A stretch of DNA of 51,803 nt, from NCBI GenBank assembly GCA_938007995.1, contig CALLLW010000078.1, positions 1-51,803 of the forward strand, in the 5' to 3' direction. The notes below the pieces were generated by a model that ran no database searches, had not been told where the DNA came from, and saw only the letters and a list, made by a program, of their open reading frames with translations. Made by a program: the position numbers and the translations under genes. This DNA comes from an uncultured Granulosicoccaceae bacterium. Its GTDB lineage: Bacteria; Pseudomonadota; Gammaproteobacteria; Granulosicoccales; Granulosicoccaceae. Of the stretch, positions 1 to 11,611 are shown in pieces; position 1 is the stretch's first letter; each line of letters opens with the position of its first letter.

Positions 1-890
<890 letters not shown>

Positions 891-892
891 TC

Positions 893-1261
893 GGTTCGAC
901 TCCAGAGATTCGGCTACAGCGCGGCTGAAGTTTCTCACTCACAAAAATCTGGCTGAGCAGGCAGACTTGATCAATCTCAACTTGCGACAGCCAGGCACTG
1001 GAAGCTATCGTCATCACAGCTTCTGTTAACCTGACATCGAGTTTTTCTGTTGCATACATCTTCTGGCTGCTGCGTGGAGGAACACTAGTCGCCAGTGTCA
1101 TGGCCTCTATGCCAGCATGGCGAGCGATTAATCCGCTGCCGACGCTGGAGTCACTCACTGGTGCTGACGAAAACGACACGGAAACCCGCGAGTCAATTGT
1201 TGATGAACCCGGGGACGTAAAACCTGCAAATGCACGGCGCGCATCTGACAAAGCCACCTGA
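893..1261 (+). pseudogene. Frameshifted second copy of the surface-protein C-terminal anchor
   Basis: Frame 2 from 971 to the TGA at 1259-1261 reads SSFSVAYIFWLLRGG, then MPAWRAINPLPTLESL, then an acidic tail. It aligns closely with the end of the preceding gene ([31 protein letters not shown]). No start codon or complete upstream domain is present in this frame. Between 893 and about 985 a coding-like reading (KNLAEQADLINLNL) sits in another frame, suggesting a frameshift near 985-1000. It is best read as the remnant of a tandem paralogue or a duplicated 3' end, not an expressed gene. A single sequencing indel is the alternative, but even then a start would be missing. Confidence 0.7.
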
Positions 1262-1355
1262 CTCTGAGCCTGACTCCAAGTCAACAGATCAATAAATATC
1301 AGAATCTCAATTGCTGGACGATGGCCGGACCTGCCAGCTAACCTGCAGCATTAGA

Positions 1356-1384
1356 TTGCGAGTTCGGCATGCATGGTTTACAAT
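1356..1384 (+). promoter_or_regulatory. Sigma-70-type promoter for tRNA-Val
   Basis: A -35 hexamer TTGCGA (1356-1361) and a -10 hexamer TACAAT (1379-1384) are separated by exactly 17 bases. The first base of the tRNA lies 13 bases beyond the -10 box, with a GC-containing discriminator between. This is the normal layout of a stable-RNA promoter. Confidence 0.7.
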
Positions 1385-1396
1385 CTCGTCCACGGC

Positions 1397-1473
1397 AGGC
1401 GCGTAGCTCAGTTGGTTAGAGCACCACCTTGACATGGTGGGGGTCGTTGGTTCGAATCCAATCGCGCCTACCA
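1397..1473 (+). tRNA. tRNA-Val (anticodon GAC)
   Basis: A 77-base cloverleaf. The acceptor stem AGGCGCG pairs with CGCGCCT. The D arm contains TAGCTCAGTTGGTTAGAGC. The anticodon stem CCACC/GGTGG encloses loop TTGACAT, giving anticodon GAC. The T arm carries TTCGAATCC, and the CCA end is encoded at 1471-1473. It reads valine codons GUC/GUU. It stands alone between a surface-protein remnant and purB. The 295 bases after it, to the purB start, are AT-rich at first and show no convincing gene or terminator hairpin. Confidence 0.97.
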
Positions 1474-1750
1474 ATTTATCCTCGATTTTAGTTCCTCTTA
1501 ATTTTTCCTCACTTTTTACCTCGCTTTCTTTGTCACCTCGCTTTCACGGCAACAGCCAGAACGCGCGCGGTGATCAGTGCCTGCAACGATTCGCTTTTGT
1601 ACGCTTAACCTGACGCAGTCACCTGGACTCACTGAATGCCCGGGCGATGAGTGCGCCAGTGCTATGCTGGCTTCTCGCACGCTTTGTTCTGCCCAACAAT
1701 AAATCTTGCTCAGCTCTTTGCTCGTGAGATAATCCGTAGTATTCCCATAA

Positions 1751-4333
<2,583 letters not shown>

Positions 4334-4344
<11 letters not shown>

Positions 4345-4777
4345 ACAAGTATCAGTCTTCACCACGCGTCCTGCAAGCTGGAACAAAGATAAACATGCAT
4401 TGATGCAGGTCCGTCATGCGGTATTTATCGAAGAACAACGCGTACCAGCCAGCCTTGAGTCAGATGATTTTGATCCGATCAGCCTGTATATACTGGCTGA
4501 ATCACTAAAAGCTCTACCCATTGGCTGTGCACGGTTACAGCCAAACGGCAAGGTAACCCGCATAGCTGTGCTGCGCGAGTACAGACGCCTGGGAATCGCT
4601 CAGCAAATGTTGAGTGATATCATCACTATTGCCGAATCTAAAAACTTAAGCTCACTGTATCTACATGCACAGCTGGAGGCTGTTGATTTGTACAAAAAAT
4701 TCGGCTTTGCTCAAGACGGTGAACAGTTTGAAGAAGCCGGAATCCAGCATATCAAAATGGTGCGATCGCCAGTTTAA
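4334..4777 (+). CDS. GNAT-family N-acetyltransferase (ElaA/YjcF-like)
   Basis: A 147-residue GNAT protein. The N-terminal part holds VRHAVFIEEQRVP followed by SDDFDP, characteristic of the ElaA/YjcF branch. The acetyl-CoA-binding motif A is ITRIAVLREYRRLGIAQQM-like at about residues 75-95 (R-x-x-G-I/A type). A C-terminal YKKFGFAQDGEQF matches the usual motif B region. The substrate is unknown. It overlaps roxA by 11 bases, so it is probably the last gene of the purB-roxA transcript. Confidence 0.85.
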
Positions 4778-4846
4778 CTGGTAAACCTCAGGCTGCAATA
4801 AACAAAGCAAAGATAATCAGTTACCAAAGTTAACGAGATTTCAATG

Positions 4847-4872
4847 ATCAGTGAATGAAGCAACTCACTGAT
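4847..4872. other. Inverted repeat between convergent genes
   Basis: ATCAGTGA at 4847-4854 is perfectly complementary to TCACTGAT at 4865-4872, with a 10-base loop. It lies between the ends of two convergent genes, where a bidirectional terminator would be expected. No T-run follows on either strand, so a terminator role is only a guess. Confidence 0.3.
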
Positions 4873-4914
4873 GAATGCAGACTGCTACAGGCAAAAACCG
4901 ACTCACTGACTGCC

Positions 4915-5706
4915 TTATCGGGCATCGCCAAATACAACTACCCAATAGTCAACGAAGTCTGTGCTTTCATCACTGACACAAGCGGCACCGACCTCTGTGT
5001 ACTCTTGGTTCATGATGTTGACACAATGCCCTTCACTATCCAGCCAGCCCTGATGCACTTCTGCCTGGTCACGCTGACCCGCAGCTATATTCTCGCCGAC
5101 AGCACGCCAGATAAAACCCGCAGCGGTTGCTCGGTCAGAAACACCAAGGCCATCTGAGCCAGTGTGTGAGAAAAAATTGTTGGTCGTCATATCAACTGCA
5201 TGGATACGCGCCGTTTCAGCCAACAGGTTGTTCCATGCTAAGACAGGCGCTGCATCTCGCGCTCTGGCGCCACACATACGAAATTCACTTCTGGATGCGT
5301 TAATTAGTTCGAGCATGGTGGAATTGAAAAGCCCGGCTTCTGCTTCACAGCCAACTTCAGCAGCGCCATTAATTAATGCTACATCAGGCACAAACCCGGG
5401 ATCCTGTTCCGCCACAAATCCCGGCTCCGGGTCTATCTCTGTCACAGGCTCTGGCTCTGTTGGCAAATTGCTTACACTTTCATCCACACCTTCTTCGCCA
5501 GCCACGTCAGGTGCAGCTTGCTGCAATTGTTCAATATCAGCACCCGCCTGCTGAGCCGCCCCTACACCCGGCACAGAGATCGGTGTTACCACAGTAACCG
5601 GTGTTGATACCTGCGGTGAGGTCGTTCCACCACATGCGCCCAACCCGACCAGGGACAAAGCCGCCACCAATAAACCACGGGTAAACCTATCGCGTTTGAT
5701 TTCCAT
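4915..5706 (-). CDS. CAP-domain (SCP/PR-1-like) lipoprotein
   Basis: A 263-residue exported lipoprotein. The basic N-terminus and hydrophobic stretch end in the lipobox LGAC, with Cys25 as the lipidated residue. An acidic Pro/Glu-rich linker runs to about residue 120. The C-terminal half is a CAP domain (as in CAP bacterial proteins, PF00188): it starts at LINASR, has HAVDMTTNNFFSHTG, the GENIAAG signature, HQGWLDSEGHCVNIMN, and ends in YWVVVFG. Extra cysteines may form disulfides in the periplasm or outside. An AGGA ribosome binding site precedes the ATG. It lies 24 bases downstream of the acidic TPR gene on the same strand, so the two are likely co-transcribed. The molecular role of bacterial CAP proteins is poorly known. 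Confidence 0.85.
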   Translation of the reverse strand: MEIKRDRFTRGLLVAALSLVGLGACGGTTSPQVSTPVTVVTPISVPGVGAAQQAGADIEQLQQAAPDVAGEEGVDESVSNLPTEPEPVTEIDPEPGFVAEQDPGFVPDVALINGAAEVGCEAEAGLFNSTMLELINASRSEFRMCGARARDAAPVLAWNNLLAETARIHAVDMTTNNFFSHTGSDGLGVSDRATAAGFIWRAVGENIAAGQRDQAEVHQGWLDSEGHCVNIMNQEYTEVGAACVSDESTDFVDYWVVVFGDAR

Positions 5707-5730
5707 GCTATTCCTGTCTTTAACAAAAGA

Positions 5731-8721
5731 TTATTTTGCTTCGCTGGCAAGCACTACTTTTGACAGTAGCTTACTGCGCTCTTCCTTGTCCTCAACCATG
5801 CTTCCGGCTCGATAAGCCATATTCAGCACTTTCCGCGCACCGGTATTGTCACCCGAGCTTTCGATAGCAAGCGCGATCCCATGATAGGCTGAAACGGTAG
5901 CAATCGGATCGTCAATCAGTTTCGTGTGCTCCAGCGCCTGATTAAACAGACCCATGCGCGCTTCAGATAATGCAATATAACGGTACGCAAGGTCTCTGGC
6001 AGCCGTATTATCGGGAAGCTCGTTACCAGCCTGCAGCGACTGTTCAAGTAAGTCCAGCGCCTGCCTGGTTCTGCCTGAACGATGAAAGTACAGTGCAGCA
6101 GAGCTCAGACCTACTGTTCTGGTCTCGGGTTTTACCAGACTACGCGCCAGTATAGAGGTCTTAAGAAAAGTATCCATCGCATCTTCGTTCAAGCCGATAG
6201 CCTGCTCAGTGAACGCATAGTCAGCCAAAGCCAGAACGCGTTCTTCCGGTGCTTTGATTGCATAGGTGTCACGGCTCGCCATGGCCATTAGACGACTCAC
6301 AGATTCGTTCTGCCCTACATCACTGTAAGCGCGGGCCAGTCGCTGCATACTCATTACCGCAAACAACTTGTCCTTGGCTCGGTCACTCAACTGCTGAGCG
6401 ACTTTCAGATCACTCTTTTCTATCAGGTTATCAAGCAACGCCAGAAACAGTGACAAATCCGCTTCGCGATTTGACCATTCATCAAAGTATTTGTCGGCCG
6501 GGTGCGGTTCACGATTACGTACCATTCGCTCACTTTCTGCGGGAATAGCAGCACCAAGCCGGGGCCCTCGCTTTGCTTCACTTCTGGACTCAAGGAAGTA
6601 CGGCTCCAACTCAACGATCCCGTGACTTTGATTGCTACTCAGATTAACCAGTAGCTCGCCGGTTGAGAGGCTTCCAAGATCAGCACCCGGTTTTAACTCT
6701 GCTACCTCGACACGCATTTTCTCAACATCACCGGTCGCATCTTTCACTTCTGTCAGCTCAGAATCACTGGTGCTAAAGCTTTGCTGAATACCCTGAAGCT
6801 GCGGAATTGAACCGGCATTCGTCAACGCAAATGCGCCTGCGCCACCGAGCACAGCGATACCGGCAACAGCAGCGATAAGTTTCTTTTTACTCTTGCCTGG
6901 TGCCTTGCTGGCTACTTTGGCATCAACATCTTCAGGCTCTGCCACTTCGGAAGATACAAAGGCCTCATTCGCCGGTGGCTGTGACGGTATGACCTCTCGT
7001 GCAGATGGTGTTGTGGAGTTAGCCTCATCATCAAGCGCGTCTTCGGAGACTATTTCCGGCACTACTGACCGGCTCAGTTGTCCGGGTAGCACCAGTCCAC
7101 CAGTGGCAGCGGGTCGCCGAGCCGGTGCAGGTGCAGGTTTAACCGGCGCATCAGGGGTAGTGGTCGGAGGTGCAGTTGTTGAACTGGCAGCTGTGGCTGT
7201 AGTGCTCGCGGCCGCTGGCAATGTTTTAGCGACGTCGGCTTGCTCAGAGGCATTAGGCGCTTCAACATTACTTTGACTTTCAACGTTATTTTCTGGTGCG
7301 CGATCAGTAACTGCCGGGGCGTCGGTTTGCGCATTCGCTTCGGCCGTAACAGACCCGGCGCCAGTCTCACTCTCTGTCGATGGTGCGTCACCGCTTTCTA
7401 TCGCAGAATCCAATCCGGTAACTTCAGCACTGTCAGATGCATCCTGCTCAATACTGTCGACAGTATCAGTACTAGTGACACCAGACGCCGATTCAGTCGA
7501 CGGCACCGAGGCCACTGCCTGGCTATCAGCAGGCGTGTTATCGTCAGATAAACTCAGGCCACCATCATCAGCATTTTCAGGATTAGATTTTTGTTTCGGT
7601 GTAGTCAGTGGTGTATCGTTATCGGCGCTCAATGACAGGCCGCCATCGTCGAGCTCAACTGCTTCTTTCTTTACCTTTGCTGCAGGCGCAGGATCAACCA
7701 GCTCTGCCTGCAGGTCGCCGCTTGCACTATCTGCGAGCGCGTCAGGCACATCGGATTTATCGGTGCTTGTGGCAGATGTTTCAGCTGAGTCCTCTGGTTT
7801 TGGTTCATCTGAAAGCGTTTGTAGTTCGTCGGAAAAATCAACACCTTCATTGTTGTCTTCCTTCGGGAACGAGTTAAGGTTGCGCTCGGTTGTCTCTTCT
7901 TCCAGTTTCGACTTCACAATTTCCGGCGTCAATGGGTTTTCCTCACGAATACCAATCGACACATCATCATCATCAAAATCAACTTCAGCGACTTCAGCAT
8001 TGAAGTCCGGCTTCGCCTGCTGCGCTTCTTTCAGGCCACTGGAAAGCTCGTCAGCACCTACTTCTTCTATCTGCTCGCTAAAATCATGTGCCAGTGCATC
8101 ATCAATTTCAGCAACGTTGTTCTTCGCCAGCTTGGCATTTGCAAGACCAATCGATGGCTCATCTCCACCAACCGCTTCAAGGTCATCTGAAAAATCAACC
8201 TCGTTGCTACCTGCTTTTTTACTATTACCAGTGTCCTTTTTAAAGGAGGCCAACGCACTGTCGGCGGTTTCAAAATCATCGTCGATTTCGAAGGCGACTT
8301 CGTCTGCCTGATCGCTTGCTTGTTTACTATTGGCATCGGCCTTGAAGGTAGCAAGCGCCCTGTCATCAACATCGGCATCAACATCGGCATCCAGAGTCAC
8401 GCTGGAATCACTGATATCAGTGTCATTGTTATCAGCAACAGCGGAAAAAGGTGGAATTTTCAGTGGCTCCGGTTTTTCTCCGGTAGCAACGATCGAGCAG
8501 ATCAGACCGAGCTCCTCCAGCTGCTCTTTGCCACCTTCAGCCAACCCACGCTCGACTTCAGTCTGTGCGGCGTACGGTGCTGACTCACCAAAAGCCCCAT
8601 CTAACAGAGCTTCAAACGTGAAAGCCTCTTGTTGGAATTTCTTCACCAATCTGTTGGACATTTCAGCACGAGAAAGGCCTTCCTCAACACCCATTACTAT
8701 CAGGTCAACGTTATCAGTCAT
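5731..8721 (-). CDS. Large acidic single-span protein with C-terminal TPR-like helices (FimV-like architecture)
   Basis: A 996-residue protein of unknown function. Residues 1-80 form a compact, conserved-looking N-terminal domain (VEEGLSRAEMSNRLVKKF). Residues 110-600 are highly acidic, Ser/Ala/Pro-rich and presumably disordered, with recurring short units such as VDFSDDLEAVGGDEPS and DDGGLSLS. A KSKKK cluster precedes one membrane helix at about 612-632 (LIAAVAGIAVLGGAGAFAL). The remainder, especially 740-990, is helical with TPR-like pairs (ARAYSDVGQNESVSRLMAMA, AALYFHRSGRTRQALDLLEQ). The layout recalls FimV-type proteins turned around, but no LysM domain is present. Topology is probably N-inside, C-outside. 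Long reading frames on the other strand here are a by-product of the biased acidic composition. Confidence 0.7.
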   Translation of the reverse strand: MTDNVDLIVMGVEEGLSRAEMSNRLVKKFQQEAFTFEALLDGAFGESAPYAAQTEVERGLAEGGKEQLEELGLICSIVATGEKPEPLKIPPFSAVADNNDTDISDSSVTLDADVDADVDDRALATFKADANSKQASDQADEVAFEIDDDFETADSALASFKKDTGNSKKAGSNEVDFSDDLEAVGGDEPSIGLANAKLAKNNVAEIDDALAHDFSEQIEEVGADELSSGLKEAQQAKPDFNAEVAEVDFDDDDVSIGIREENPLTPEIVKSKLEEETTERNLNSFPKEDNNEGVDFSDELQTLSDEPKPEDSAETSATSTDKSDVPDALADSASGDLQAELVDPAPAAKVKKEAVELDDGGLSLSADNDTPLTTPKQKSNPENADDGGLSLSDDNTPADSQAVASVPSTESASGVTSTDTVDSIEQDASDSAEVTGLDSAIESGDAPSTESETGAGSVTAEANAQTDAPAVTDRAPENNVESQSNVEAPNASEQADVAKTLPAAASTTATAASSTTAPPTTTPDAPVKPAPAPARRPAATGGLVLPGQLSRSVVPEIVSEDALDDEANSTTPSAREVIPSQPPANEAFVSSEVAEPEDVDAKVASKAPGKSKKKLIAAVAGIAVLGGAGAFALTNAGSIPQLQGIQQSFSTSDSELTEVKDATGDVEKMRVEVAELKPGADLGSLSTGELLVNLSSNQSHGIVELEPYFLESRSEAKRGPRLGAAIPAESERMVRNREPHPADKYFDEWSNREADLSLFLALLDNLIEKSDLKVAQQLSDRAKDKLFAVMSMQRLARAYSDVGQNESVSRLMAMASRDTYAIKAPEERVLALADYAFTEQAIGLNEDAMDTFLKTSILARSLVKPETRTVGLSSAALYFHRSGRTRQALDLLEQSLQAGNELPDNTAARDLAYRYIALSEARMGLFNQALEHTKLIDDPIATVSAYHGIALAIESSGDNTGARKVLNMAYRAGSMVEDKEERSKLLSKVVLASEAK

Positions 8722-9176
8722 AATTACTCTGCCGAACCGCGTTTATTAGCGCGAAGCTTTTTATACTTTGGACAACGTTCTATCGGTACAGAGGCTAAAA
8801 AATTGACAGGTGAGATGCTATCAGCAACAAGAACAGCGCTGATGCACCGAAAATGTGAACAGTGGCTAACCTGCTAATGCCGTTTATGAGAAATGATTCA
8901 GATAATTCACGCGCATGTAAGAGTGTAAAAACACTTTCCAAATCACAAAGCGGTCACGATAACGGGCTTTCATACAAGGTGACTGCGCAATGCTGTTGCT
9001 CCTGTCGGCTGTGTGCTGACAACAGCCTCAACAACGTTCCCGGAAAGCACCATGCCGGATTACCTTTCGTCCGGTAAGCCCATTACGCAGAGACTGTTTT
9101 GTCTTCAGATTTATTGCTAGTGCCTATTCTGACTACGGGCACCAAAGCGAACTCTGCTGTGGAATCAAAGATCCGC
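8722..9176. other. 455-base gap without a gene
   Basis: The stretch lies between the 5' end of the acidic TPR gene and the 3' end of nudF, both on the minus strand. It should hold the terminator of the lipid A gene cluster and the promoter of the acidic protein. The only hairpins seen are short: GTGCC with GGCAC at about 9120-9143, and CCGGA with TCCGG at about 9056-9075. Short open frames here show no start context or coding character. No RNA gene was recognised. Confidence 0.5.
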
Positions 9177-9788
9177 TTAAGCGCTGTTGATTTGATCAGT
9201 AAACCCTGCTGACTGACGAAAACGATAAAACCATAACAACAGCAACATGGTCATTGAGTTATTGATACGACCGTCATCCAGCATTTGCATTGCATCATCA
9301 AAACGATAGACAGCTGATCGAATATCTTCCCCTTCTGCAGCCAGACCATAAATGCCGCCGGCGCTGGATAAATCTGCCAATGCCCAGTAAAGATCAATGG
9401 TTTCGGCACTACCACCCGGACTGGGAAAGTATTTCGATACATAGTGTACTTCGCCAAGCGCAAGCCCTGCTTCCTCCTGCGCTTCACGGCGGACAACGTC
9501 ACTGCTATGTTCACCGGGTTCCACCATACCAGCGACAAATTCATATAACCATGGATGCTGATCGGTATGGATTGCACCAGCCCTGAACTGCTCTAACAGT
9601 AGGACCGAGTCGGTCGACGGATCATAGGGCATGACTGCTGCTGCATGCCCTCGATGCAGCACTTCGCGGTTAACAACCCCGACACCTCCAGTAAATAAAG
9701 AATGTTCAATCCGGTAACTAAACAGGTTGAAAAAACCACTGAAAGACGTCTCTTTGCTTAGTATCTTCCACTTCACATTATTCTCCAC
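9177..9788 (-). CDS. nudF: NUDIX hydrolase, ADP-ribose pyrophosphatase type
   Basis: A 203-residue NUDIX protein, probably hydrolysing ADP-ribose to AMP and ribose 5-phosphate. The NUDIX box is at residues 87-109: GMVEPGEHSS then VVRREAQEEAGL, fitting G-x5-E-x7-REU-x-EE-x-G-U. A proline-containing SPGGSAETIDLYWA segment follows, as in the NudF/ADPRase branch. The start is GTG at 9788, overlapping the last 11 bases of kdsB, so it is translated from the lipid A transcript. Substrate assignment rests on family resemblance only. Confidence 0.85.
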   Translation of the reverse strand: MENNVKWKILSKETSFSGFFNLFSYRIEHSLFTGGVGVVNREVLHRGHAAAVMPYDPSTDSVLLLEQFRAGAIHTDQHPWLYEFVAGMVEPGEHSSDVVRREAQEEAGLALGEVHYVSKYFPSPGGSAETIDLYWALADLSSAGGIYGLAAEGEDIRSAVYRFDDAMQMLDDGRINNSMTMLLLLWFYRFRQSAGFTDQINSA

Positions 9789-10554
9789 CTTGATCGGAGC
9801 GGCTGCAGCTGATTATCGACTCAACCAATGCAAGCTGTTCCGGCGTATCGACGCCCGGCCCCGGAAGTTCACGAGCAATATCAACATGAATCAGATCGCC
9901 GTTATCCAGCACCCGCAACTGTTCAAGCTTTTCGGTATCTTCAACCAGACTGGCCGCAACTGACGGATAATTTGCCAGATACCCGGCCCGATAGGCATAT
10001 ATGCCAATATGGCGAAAACTGCTGCCAGCTGCGCTAAATTCGCCGTCTCTGTTATGAGGTATGGGTGAACGACTAAAATACATCGCCATACCTTTTGAGT
10101 TGAACACCACTTTCACTACGTTGGGGTCGAGGTACTCATTTTTGTCAGTAATCCTCGTGCATAATGTCGCGATGACCGCTTGCGTGTTGCCAATCAGGTT
10201 AGTCGCAACCTGGTTAATGCAGTCAACCGGTATCAGAGGCTCATCACCCTGTACATTGACTATCACATCCTCCGCCGGCCATCCATTAGTAGTGGCTACT
10301 TCTACCAGCCTGTCTGTACCGGTTTCATGATGCGGATCGGTCATGCAAACCTGCGCACCGGCGTTTGTTGCGACCTTAAAAATTTTCTCGTCATCGGTCG
10401 CTATCACGACTTGTGTTGCCGCAGACTTTAGCGCTCTTTCATAGACATGCAACACCATCGGCTTGCCATGGATCAGTTTCAGTGGCTTGCCCGGAAAGCG
10501 AGTCGATTGATAGCGCGCCGGAATGACTACCCGAAATGCTATATCAGTTCGCAT
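9778..10554 (-). CDS. kdsB: 3-deoxy-manno-octulosonate cytidylyltransferase
   Basis: 258 residues from the ATG at 10554. It activates KDO as CMP-KDO for the inner core of lipopolysaccharide. The nucleotidyltransferase core begins VVIPARYQSTRFPGKPL. Further family landmarks are the ATDDE segment near residue 55, MTDPHHETGTDRL near residue 80, and VNVQGDEPLIP near residue 105. A TTG 18 bases upstream is in frame, but the ATG is preceded by an AGAGAG ribosome binding site at proper spacing and gives the standard family N-terminus. Its start overlaps lpxK and its stop overlaps nudF, each by 11 bases. Confidence 0.95.
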   Translation of the reverse strand: MRTDIAFRVVIPARYQSTRFPGKPLKLIHGKPMVLHVYERALKSAATQVVIATDDEKIFKVATNAGAQVCMTDPHHETGTDRLVEVATTNGWPAEDVIVNVQGDEPLIPVDCINQVATNLIGNTQAVIATLCTRITDKNEYLDPNVVKVVFNSKGMAMYFSRSPIPHNRDGEFSAAGSSFRHIGIYAYRAGYLANYPSVAASLVEDTEKLEQLRVLDNGDLIHVDIARELPGPGVDTPEQLALVESIISCSRSDQGGE

Positions 10555-11611
10555 GTGTTTTTCTCTCTGCAATTATTTGCGCAACTCGTGACAACAGGTC
10601 ACTCTCAAAGCTATCGTCGAGTTGTGCAATAACGGGTAGGCACCAGGCATTCTGCAAACCAAACCCGCGACACTTCACACTGTCTTTCTCAGTCATAATT
10701 ACCGGCAGCTGATCATCAAAAACAAAATCGCTTGTGTGGTAACTTGAGTGATCCGGAAAGCGGTGATTAATAGTAGCGATGCCTCGTTTATGAAGGTATT
10801 CGAAAAATTTTTCCGGTGCCGCGATTCCAGCAACAGCATGCACTGACTGATCGGACAAACAGCTTAATTGAAGCCTGTTGCTTTCATCAGCAAGACTCAC
10901 AAGCTCATCGCCAGTCAACTGATAGCTATAGACCTCTGACTGACAGTGCTGTGTTTTAGATGGTGACACTGCTTGCACGCTGCTCTTGCCGCCACTCTTG
11001 CCGCTGTACACAGTATAGTCCACAGTATTCAGCCTGCTGACAGGCTCACGCAGCGGCCCTGCCGGCAGACAAAAACCATTACCGAATAGGTAAGCAGGAT
11101 CCACCACTGCTATTTCCAGATCACGCTGCAGCGCATAATGCTGCAAACCATCGTCACACAAAATACAGTCTATTTGCTGTTTCTCAAGCAGATGCTGCGC
11201 AGCACTGACTCTGCTGCGAGATACAACCACAGGCAGCCCGGTACGCCTTGCAATAAGCACTGGCTCATCGCCTGCAATCGAAGGATCGGAATCAGCGCTA
11301 ACCGTTATTGCAGCGTGATTGCGCTGGTCGGTATGCATGCCTCCATAGCCACGCGTTACGATCCCTACCTCATATCCTTCACGCGTTAATACCTCTGCCA
11401 GCGCAATCACCAACGGAGTTTTACCGGCACCGCCGACGGTTATATTGCCAACAATGATCACTGGCACAGGACTGCGCCAGCTAGATTTTAAACCAGATCG
11501 AAACGCCAGTCGCCGCAGAACAGACATCAACTGAAACAACAACGATACCGGCCACAAGGCCAGGCTGACCAGTGAGATTCTGGTCCAGAACGCCGGTCGG
11601 TTTAAATTCAT
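10544..11611 (-). CDS. lpxK: Tetraacyldisaccharide 4'-kinase
   Basis: A 355-residue inner-membrane-associated kinase that phosphorylates the 4' position of the lipid A disaccharide precursor. An N-terminal hydrophobic segment (about residues 12-32) is followed by the P-loop VGNITVGGAGKTPL (55-67). Other typical segments are GYGG near residue 95, GDEPVLIARRTG near residue 120, and DDGLQHYALQRDLEI near residue 155. The ATG overlaps the msbA TGA by one base. With kdsB and msbA it forms a lipid A/KDO assembly and export unit. Confidence 0.95.
   Translation of the reverse strand: MNLNRPAFWTRISLVSLALWPVSLLFQLMSVLRRLAFRSGLKSSWRSPVPVIIVGNITVGGAGKTPLVIALAEVLTREGYEVGIVTRGYGGMHTDQRNHAAITVSADSDPSIAGDEPVLIARRTGLPVVVSRSRVSAAQHLLEKQQIDCILCDDGLQHYALQRDLEIAVVDPAYLFGNGFCLPAGPLREPVSRLNTVDYTVYSGKSGGKSSVQAVSPSKTQHCQSEVYSYQLTGDELVSLADESNRLQLSCLSDQSVHAVAGIAAPEKFFEYLHKRGIATINHRFPDHSSYHTSDFVFDDQLPVIMTEKDSVKCRGFGLQNAWCLPVIAQLDDSFESDLLSRVAQIIAERKTHAN

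Noticed and set aside
7475..8311. Long Ser-rich open frame on the plus strand opposite the acidic protein gene
   Set aside because: It is the mirror of acidic Asp/Glu/Ser codons on the minus strand, has no ribosome binding site and no recognisable domain.
8722..9176. Riboswitch or small RNA in the gap
   Set aside because: Only short, unrelated stems were found and no conserved riboswitch core was recognised.
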